This document shows positions 63,516 through 64,000 of a DNA stretch of 64,000 bases, piece after piece (positions within the stretch are counted from its first letter, which is position 1; every line of letters begins with the position of its first letter). The stretch comes from Streptosporangium subroseum (lineage in GTDB: Bacteria; Actinomycetota; Actinomycetes; Streptosporangiales; Streptosporangiaceae). The stretch is taken from positions 1 through 64,000 of the forward strand of contig NZ_FZOD01000009.1 of assembly GCF_900188345.1 (NCBI RefSeq), given 5' to 3'. Position numbers and translations under genes: made by a program. Under the pieces are notes generated by a model, which saw nothing but the letters and a program-made list of their open reading frames with translations, searched no databases and was not told the origin of the DNA.

Positions 63516-64000
63516 TCAGGACGCGGGGCGCTCGCCGGAGGCTCCGGGGAGGTCGTAGACCTGGGCGACCAGCTCGTAGGAGCGGATCCGGTCCGCAGGG
63601 CTGTGAACCATCGTGGTGATCATCAGCTCGTCGACCCCGGTGCGCTTGCGCAACTCCTCCAGCCCGTCCCGCACCTCGGCGGCGTCGCCGTACACCACGT
63701 TGGACAGGTAGTCGCGGAGGAAGTCCTCCTCGATCGAGCTGTACTGGTAGGCCTCGGCCTCTTCCGGCGTGGGAACCGGCTGGGGAGCTCCACGGCGCAG
63801 GCGGATCATGGACAGCCCTCCCGAGCGGGCCATGCGGAGCGCCTGCTCGGACGTGTCCGCGGCGACGGCGGAGACACCGATCATCGAGTACGGCCGGTCG
63901 AGCACGTTGGAGGGCTGGAAGGACGACCGGTACAGATCCAGGGCGGGAACGGTGTTGGCCGCGCTGAAGTGATGGGCGAACGCGAACGGCAGGCCGAGCA
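63516..64000 (-). CDS. Luciferase-like (LLM class) flavin-dependent oxidoreductase, partial
   Basis: The C-terminal ~160 residues are present; the start lies beyond the right edge. LPFAFAHHFSAANTVPALDLY, then VLDRPYSMIGVSAVAADTSEQA and the closing VDELMITTMVHSPADRIRSYEL are typical of the MsnO8-type bacterial luciferase-like family. Such enzymes use reduced flavin; substrate unknown. Confidence 0.85.
   Translation of the reverse strand, partial: LGLPFAFAHHFSAANTVPALDLYRSSFQPSNVLDRPYSMIGVSAVAADTSEQALRMARSGGLSMIRLRRGAPQPVPTPEEAEAYQYSSIEEDFLRDYLSNVVYGDAAEVRDGLEELRKRTGVDELMITTMVHSPADRIRSYELVAQVYDLPGASGERPAS

Overview
The window is high-GC actinobacterial DNA: strong third-position GC bias, many GTG starts, TetR/bicupin/ABC-exporter content and CebR-like sugar operators. 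A Streptosporangiales-type organism (Streptosporangium/Nonomuraea-like) is my inference; nothing here is a species marker. About 45 intact genes are visible, with at least seven gene remnants, one tRNA, one T-box leader and several repeat tracts.

Region 1 (1-3.1 kb): tail of a secreted carbohydrate-binding protein, a DMT permease and an MFS permease whose leader carries a leaderless 6-codon mini-ORF. Region 2 (3.2-23.6 kb) is the biological core. It has a three-gene formate dehydrogenase whose catalytic subunit needs an in-frame TGA read as selenocysteine, with a SECIS hairpin directly behind it, and the whole decoding set: selD, selC (tRNA-Sec, UCA anticodon), selA and selB. Between and around these lie two enzymes that make formate: a Mn-type bicupin oxalate decarboxylase (with the SENST lid) and a glutathione-independent formaldehyde dehydrogenase. 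Together they suggest a formate hub: oxalate or formaldehyde to formate, then formate to CO2 plus electrons for the membrane. A multicopper oxidase/ZIP permease pair, an Nramp remnant and an aquaporin remnant are interspersed. A membrane alpha/beta-hydrolase gene sits between selD and selC, and its far end carries a degenerate copy of the first 40 bases of the selC locus.

Region 3 (23.6-31.8 kb): a tandem TrkA-N/RyR-domain protein, then a CebEFG/BglC-like beta-glucoside uptake operon preceded by three GAGCGCTC-type operators on two diverging copies of one promoter, and a SLOG-type protein. Region 4 (32-42.5 kb): TSUP permease, DUF305 lipoprotein, heterodimeric ABC exporter, an unknown protein with a frameshifted end, truncated hemoglobin and a large membrane protein. 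Region 5 (42.7-53.3 kb): archaeal-type aspartyl-tRNA synthetase under an Asp T-box leader, monooxygenase/TetR pair, Ppx/GppA protein, NmrA/TetR pair, DUF1349 protein, and a Drr-type ABC exporter with a fused-HTH regulator and the collapsed remnant of a P450.

Region 6 (53.5-64 kb): a divergent stand-alone EF-Tu, a two-gene vWA plus helix-turn-helix module of unknown function, a divergent acyl-CoA synthetase / ThDP-lyase pair, a second MFS gene with the same promoter-to-leaderless-mini-ORF arrangement as the first, a 5'-truncated endonuclease/phosphatase remnant and the end of a luciferase-like oxidoreductase running off the right edge. No CRISPR array, integrase or intact transposase was seen.
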